From assembly GCA_949738465.1 (NCBI GenBank), contig CATJBQ010000097.1:1-45616 (forward strand): DNA of 45,616 nucleotides, written 5' to 3'. Under the pieces are notes generated by a model. It was not told where the DNA came from and did not search any database. It worked only from the letters and a program-made list of their open reading frames with translations. Within the stretch, counting starts at the first letter, position 1. The number at the start of each line of letters is the position of its first letter. Both the position numbers and the translations under genes were made by a program. This DNA comes from an uncultured Lachnospiraceae bacterium. Lineage in GTDB: Bacteria; Bacillota; Clostridia; Lachnospirales; Lachnospiraceae. Below are positions 41,914 through 45,616 of the stretch, piece after piece.

Positions 41914-43023
41914 TTACAGGTAAATTTCCTTACCGGTCTCAGCGGACTTGTAGATCGCCTCCAGAATCTGGGTAACCACAAACGCCTGCTCCGGCTTTAC
42001 AAGCGGCTCGCCGTCATTGATGATGGCATCCATCCACTGCTGCTGTTCCTTTACGGCCTCGGCTGCAGCGCCGCCTTCGAAGAAGTCAACAACGCCTGCG
42101 GGAGAGATGGTCTTCTCCATCAACTGATTGTGCTCCGTGAAGTTGTAGATCAGCTCGTCGTTGGGGTAGCTTCCGCCATGATGGATCTCAGCGCCTGCCT
42201 TGGTTCCACACAGGGTGGTGGATGCTTCCATGGACTTCAATACATTCAGCGCCCAGGATGACTCCAGGTAAATAGTAGCGCCGTTCTTCATCTTGATCAG
42301 ACCAAACGCGGAATCCTCTACCTCAAAGGTCTCCGGATCCCAGGGGCCAAATACGTTGCCTTCCGGACCGTCCGCCTGGCGTCCCAGCTTGTAGAATACC
42401 TGGCCGCTTACGGATACCGGCTCATAGTTGTCCATCATCCACAGGGTGATATCCAGCGCATGGGTTCCGATATCGATCAAGGGACCGCCGCCCTGCAGAG
42501 CCTTGTTGGGGAATACGCCCCAGGTAGGAACTGCACGTCTGCGCAGAGCATGTGCTTTCGCGAAGTAGATCTCGCCCAGCTCGCCGTCTGCACAGGAAGC
42601 ATGAAGGGTCTGTGTGTCATCGCGGAAACGGTTCTGATATCCGATGGTGAACTTCTTGCCGGATGCCTTCCAGGCATCGATCATCTTCTGGGCATCCTCG
42701 GTATTGTGAGCCATGGGCTTCTCACACATTACATGCTTGCCGGCCTCAAAAGCCGCAATCGTGATGGGGCAGTGCGCTACGTTGGGAGTACATACATGAA
42801 CCACATCAAACTCGATGCTCTTATCTGCAAGCATCTCCTTGTAGTCGGTGTACACCTTGGCGCCCGGTACGCCATAGTCAGCAGCGGCCTTCTGGGCACG
42901 CTCCTCGATGATATCGCAGAATGCCACCATCTCCGCCTTCTCCGGCATGGTCTTTAAGGACGGCATGTGCTTCTGATTGGCGATACCGCCGCATCCAACG
43001 ATTGCTACTCTTACTTTAGACAT
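41914..43023 (-). CDS. Gfo/Idh/MocA-family oxidoreductase, DgpA-like
   Basis: A 369-residue NAD(P)-dependent sugar dehydrogenase. It has the Rossmann loop VGCGGIANQKHMP (9-21), CEKPMA (100-105, the lysine of the EKP motif) and GGGPLIDIGTHALDITLW (178-195, with D184 and H188). In this family the sugar C3 or C2 hydroxyl is oxidised by hydride transfer to the cofactor. In puerarin-degrading bacteria a relative, DgpA, makes the 3-keto C-glycoside needed by DgpB-DgpC. It is the last gene of the four-gene operon, 49 bases after the second oxidoreductase. The function as DgpA is inference from the neighbours. Confidence 0.85.
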   Translation of the reverse strand: MSKVRVAIVGCGGIANQKHMPSLKTMPEKAEMVAFCDIIEERAQKAAADYGVPGAKVYTDYKEMLADKSIEFDVVHVCTPNVAHCPITIAAFEAGKHVMCEKPMAHNTEDAQKMIDAWKASGKKFTIGYQNRFRDDTQTLHASCADGELGEIYFAKAHALRRRAVPTWGVFPNKALQGGGPLIDIGTHALDITLWMMDNYEPVSVSGQVFYKLGRQADGPEGNVFGPWDPETFEVEDSAFGLIKMKNGATIYLESSWALNVLKSMEASTTLCGTKAGAEIHHGGSYPNDELIYNFTEHNQLMEKTISPAGVVDFFEGGAAAEAVKEQQQWMDAIINDGEPLVKPEQAFVVTQILEAIYKSAETGKEIYL

Positions 43024-43072
43024 AGAATTGTCCTCCTTTTATATAAATTTAATTGCCTCCATTTTATCAGAT

Positions 43073-44122
43073 CTACCGCTCCAGATGGATCGCGTCGCCT
43101 GTTCTGGCAGATTCGCGGATGGCATCCATCATGCAGAGTACCCGGCGCACCTGGGGAGCCTGGATCACAATCTCTTCCTCTCCCTTCAGGGCTTTCAGAT
43201 AATGCTCAAAATAATTGCGGTGGGATACATTTACCTCCGGCAGCGGCTCCTCGTAAAGCAGGCCCGGCTCCGGCGGTCCAAAGCTTCTGGTAGGCCCTGC
43301 CGCCGTCATGGTAATCTTACCTGGAACATTCTCCAGAAGATGTCTGGTATGTACGATGGTACCTTCACCGCCAAAACCATCGATAAATGCACTTCCGCCC
43401 TTACCGCCCACAAACCATGCACGCTTGGGTGACAGGTAGTAGGTTCCCAGTTCAATCTCCGCGGTAATCTGATTCTTAAACTTAATGATAATCTTAAAAT
43501 AATCGTCTACATTCTCATTGATGACATTCTGTACATCGGCAAATACGGTGTCAACCTCGCTGTCCACCATATTCAGGATCTGGTCGATGAGGTGTACGCC
43601 CCAGTCATAAAGCATACCGCCGCCCATCTCCGGATAAATATGCCAGTCGTGCATATTGCCATTCACGCCATAAAGCTGGGACTTAATCAGATAAACGTCG
43701 CCTACCATGTGTTTATCGTAAACTTCCTTCATGATCCGGTAGTCGGTATCCCATCTTCTCTGATGGTGGATGGTGAACAGTACCCCTGCTTCCTTCGTAA
43801 CGGCGACCATCTCGTCAAATTCCGCCACTGACATTGCCGCCGGCTTCTCGCAGATAATATTCTTGCCTGCCTTAGCCGCAAGCTTTACCATCTCAAGATG
43901 GGACGGGTTGGGGGTGGAAATGATTACGGTATTGATCTCATCGATCGCCAGAAGATCCTCTGCCTTGTCCAATACCTTCACACCCTCCGGTGCGTCCGCC
44001 ACCTGTTCGGGATTGGTATCGCATACTGCCACCGGCTCGATCTCGTCGAATGTTTTGAGCATGTTGTAGTGCTCATGGCCCATAAAACCGTAGCCAATGA
44101 TTCCAAATTTCACTTTGCTCAT
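43073..44122 (-). CDS. Second Gfo/Idh/MocA-family oxidoreductase
   Basis: A 349-residue relative of the gene downstream, with IGYGFMGHEHY (9-19), CEKPAAM (91-97) and GGGMLYDWGVHLIDQI (167-182, D173 and H177). It is clearly different from the other copy (GYGFMG instead of GCGGIANQKH), so the two likely act on different substrates or on two steps. One possibility is oxidation of the glycoside and re-reduction of the released keto-sugar. It starts 21 bases after the TIM-barrel gene. A CTCC-type complement before the ATG shows a good ribosome site. Confidence 0.88.
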   Translation of the reverse strand: MSKVKFGIIGYGFMGHEHYNMLKTFDEIEPVAVCDTNPEQVADAPEGVKVLDKAEDLLAIDEINTVIISTPNPSHLEMVKLAAKAGKNIICEKPAAMSVAEFDEMVAVTKEAGVLFTIHHQRRWDTDYRIMKEVYDKHMVGDVYLIKSQLYGVNGNMHDWHIYPEMGGGMLYDWGVHLIDQILNMVDSEVDTVFADVQNVINENVDDYFKIIIKFKNQITAEIELGTYYLSPKRAWFVGGKGGSAFIDGFGGEGTIVHTRHLLENVPGKITMTAAGPTRSFGPPEPGLLYEEPLPEVNVSHRNYFEHYLKALKGEEEIVIQAPQVRRVLCMMDAIRESARTGDAIHLER

Positions 44123-44143
44123 GTTCCTTCAACCTCCTTTTGT

Positions 44144-45202
44144 TCAGTCTTCGATCGCTCTGCGCATTGCCTCCTGGTGTCTTCTCACCTGTTCGATACT
44201 GTCAACCTCCGTAAAGTAACGCAGATGCTCCCCACCTTCATACTCAGAGCTTAAATACCCCTTGTATCCGGCTTTCTTATACGCTTCAACAACCTCCGGG
44301 ATTGCCACAGCCGTCTCTACATAGTCCTCGCTGACATGGTAGAACTTCGCATGGGTATGATAAATATAATCAATGTTATCGATGATATCCTGGGGCTCAG
44401 ACCAGGAATAGGTAAAGGAAGATCCGGCATACATCATGTCTGCAGGGCCGCCTCCGGCCTTCTCAACCGCCTCCATCATCTCCTTCATGCCGTTTGCCAT
44501 ACGATATTCCATATTGGCCTTTCCAAGGTCAAGGTCATATTTGATCTTGACAAAGCCTTTTGCCAGCCTCTGGGCATACGCATCATCCACAATTTTGATG
44601 CACTCGTCCTTGGCCCCCATTTTCTTTGCCTTATCGCGGAGCACGCTGGGGATATTTTTACAGAAAATACCCATATCCGGAATAAATCCGAAATGCTTCG
44701 TACCGGTTCTTAAGATCATCTCCATATAGCCGTCTGCCCAGCCGGAATTCAGAGAGAAAGGCGCATGCACCTCAAGGCCGATTCTCACGTCCATCTCTGC
44801 CGCATAGTCCAGGCTGCCTTCGATTACGTCCATAGGAGTGGACACCAGCGTACGCAGATTGTGGAAGCCCAGCAAGGAAGCAAGGCGGATATCGCGTTTC
44901 ATCATATTCACCTGCTCGCCCAGGCTCAGCATGCGGTTGGCATAGATGTGGTTCTCCAGGAACGCATCGTAGCAGGAGGGCTCCAGGTTATACTTCTTCA
45001 GCCAGGTAAACCACTGATCGCGGAACTCCTGCGTCTCAATGGGCATAGGAAAACGCTTAATCATCTGCTCGGCCAGCAGCTCTACGCCAGTGGCGCCTGT
45101 CTTGGCAGTCTCCCGAAGACATCCTTCCAGATCCAATCTCCCATCGTAATATTCGTCCTGATAGCTGTACAGGGAAACACTTCTTTTAATATCGTAGCTC
45201 AT
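44144..45202 (-). CDS. Sugar phosphate isomerase/epimerase-fold protein, DgpC/DfgA-like alpha subunit
   Basis: A 352-residue TIM-barrel protein of the xylose-isomerase-like superfamily. Metal-binding residues fit the usual pattern: E144 (IGLEVHAPF), D176 (FIPDMGIF), H282 or H284 (YHTHAKF) and E320 (LSSEYEGGEH). The catalytic subunits of the C-glycoside deglycosidases (DgpC, DfgA, CarC) belong here. They use a metal to split the C-C bond of a 3-keto C-glycoside by elimination. The gene lies 12 bases after a DUF6379-type gene, the constant partner of that enzyme. Other 3-keto-sugar lyases or epimerases share the fold, so activity is not certain. Confidence 0.75.
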   Translation of the reverse strand: MSYDIKRSVSLYSYQDEYYDGRLDLEGCLRETAKTGATGVELLAEQMIKRFPMPIETQEFRDQWFTWLKKYNLEPSCYDAFLENHIYANRMLSLGEQVNMMKRDIRLASLLGFHNLRTLVSTPMDVIEGSLDYAAEMDVRIGLEVHAPFSLNSGWADGYMEMILRTGTKHFGFIPDMGIFCKNIPSVLRDKAKKMGAKDECIKIVDDAYAQRLAKGFVKIKYDLDLGKANMEYRMANGMKEMMEAVEKAGGGPADMMYAGSSFTYSWSEPQDIIDNIDYIYHTHAKFYHVSEDYVETAVAIPEVVEAYKKAGYKGYLSSEYEGGEHLRYFTEVDSIEQVRRHQEAMRRAIED

Positions 45203-45214
45203 TTCGCGCCCTCC

Positions 45215-45610
45215 TTACCGAATCTCGAAATCTGTCTCATTGGTCATTTCCATGGGGAATGGCATATAAGACGGAACAATCTTCTGATATGCTGCAATGT
45301 GATGGGTTCCCTTGGCCAGCCCGCCTTCCTTCATTACAGACACCGTAGCAAATTCTCCAAACTCCCAGCGGTAGTCGGAATCCACAACCGTAGTCATCTC
45401 ATCCAGCGTGAAGGTCTCGCCGTTCACCGTAAAACGGATGTCCTCCGGCGCTGCCTTTTCCCCGTCCACAGTCACCTGAATGTCACGCACAATAGAAAGT
45501 GTTACTCCCCGGTAATACTGTGCCTTGAACTGAAACTCATAGCCGATCACTTTTCCGTCCTGTTCGATGTTGCAAAAACCGTCCGGATTAAATACCTGTC
45601 TTCCAGCCAT
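45215..45610 (-). CDS. DUF6379-type small protein, C-glycoside deglycosidase beta-subunit-like
   Basis: A 131-residue beta-sandwich protein without signal peptide. The pattern NIEQDGKVIGYEFQFKAQYYRG, VTLSIVRDIQVTVDGEK and RFTVNGETFTLDEM, with a closing TNETDFEIR, matches my memory of the beta subunits of C-glycoside deglycosidases (DgpB, DfgB, CarB). These bind and complete the TIM-barrel subunit. The length agrees with that family. Its ATG is six bases from the window edge, so its ribosome site and any gene before it are not visible. It is the first gene seen of the four-gene operon. Confidence 0.75.
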   Translation of the reverse strand: MAGRQVFNPDGFCNIEQDGKVIGYEFQFKAQYYRGVTLSIVRDIQVTVDGEKAAPEDIRFTVNGETFTLDEMTTVVDSDYRWEFGEFATVSVMKEGGLAKGTHHIAAYQKIVPSYMPFPMEMTNETDFEIR

Positions 45611-45616
45611 GTGAAA

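Overview
The window looks like chromosome from a Gram-positive gut anaerobe of the Lachnospiraceae type (Clostridia). This rests on strong AGGAGG-type ribosome sites, DUF4317 and BTAD/SipW/MucBP-type genes, dockerin and cadherin-like surface proteins, a type I holin-like toxin and large carbohydrate-uptake operons. Most genes lie on the minus strand. No phage, plasmid or CRISPR array was seen.

Layout. At the left edge (1-300, minus) are the first 12 codons of rpsJ (ribosomal protein S10), a structured leader of about 220 nt and its promoter. Two surface proteins follow (384-4228), then an rRNA-type methyltransferase, a short pyruvate kinase with an XRE regulator, a type I toxin-antitoxin locus (6595-6940) whose 29-residue toxin is very short, an L,D-transpeptidase, DUF4317, and an ABC-class ATPase. 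From 11844 to 14724 lies a decaying block. It holds a BTAD/GGDEF-like regulator split by a 157-bp MITE, a signal peptidase with its middle deleted, a MucBP-type protein and a flavodoxin stub. A tRNA-Gly(CCC) and a candidate small RNA come next.

The centre (15124-30121) is one long minus-strand operon for capture and breakdown of a glycan. In transcription order it encodes a GH2 enzyme, two sugar ABC permeases, a TIM-barrel-like lipoprotein, the solute-binding lipoprotein, a 2104-residue repeat protein and a GH127-type beta-L-arabinofuranosidase. Its promoter and a leader with a 30-bp direct repeat lie at 30149-30278.

From 30468 to 41833 is a region of regulators and gene debris. It holds Sel1-repeat and membrane proteins, an ArsR-like and a GntR/UTRA regulator, a PfkB kinase with an altered catalytic residue, a phosphodiesterase, YjbQ and a LacI regulator. 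Among them are remnants of two AAA-ATPase-like genes, an ArsR-like gene start, a nucleoside hydrolase fused out of frame to a SIS protein, and a chemoreceptor. The same promoter module occurs twice, at 32724 and 40604.

The right end (41914-45610) carries two Gfo/Idh/MocA oxidoreductases, a sugar-isomerase-type TIM barrel and a small DUF6379-type beta subunit. This is the gene set of the C-glycoside deglycosidases (Dgp/Dfg/Car), in which a sugar is oxidised at C3 and the aglycone is then eliminated. It is the most interesting metabolic system here.
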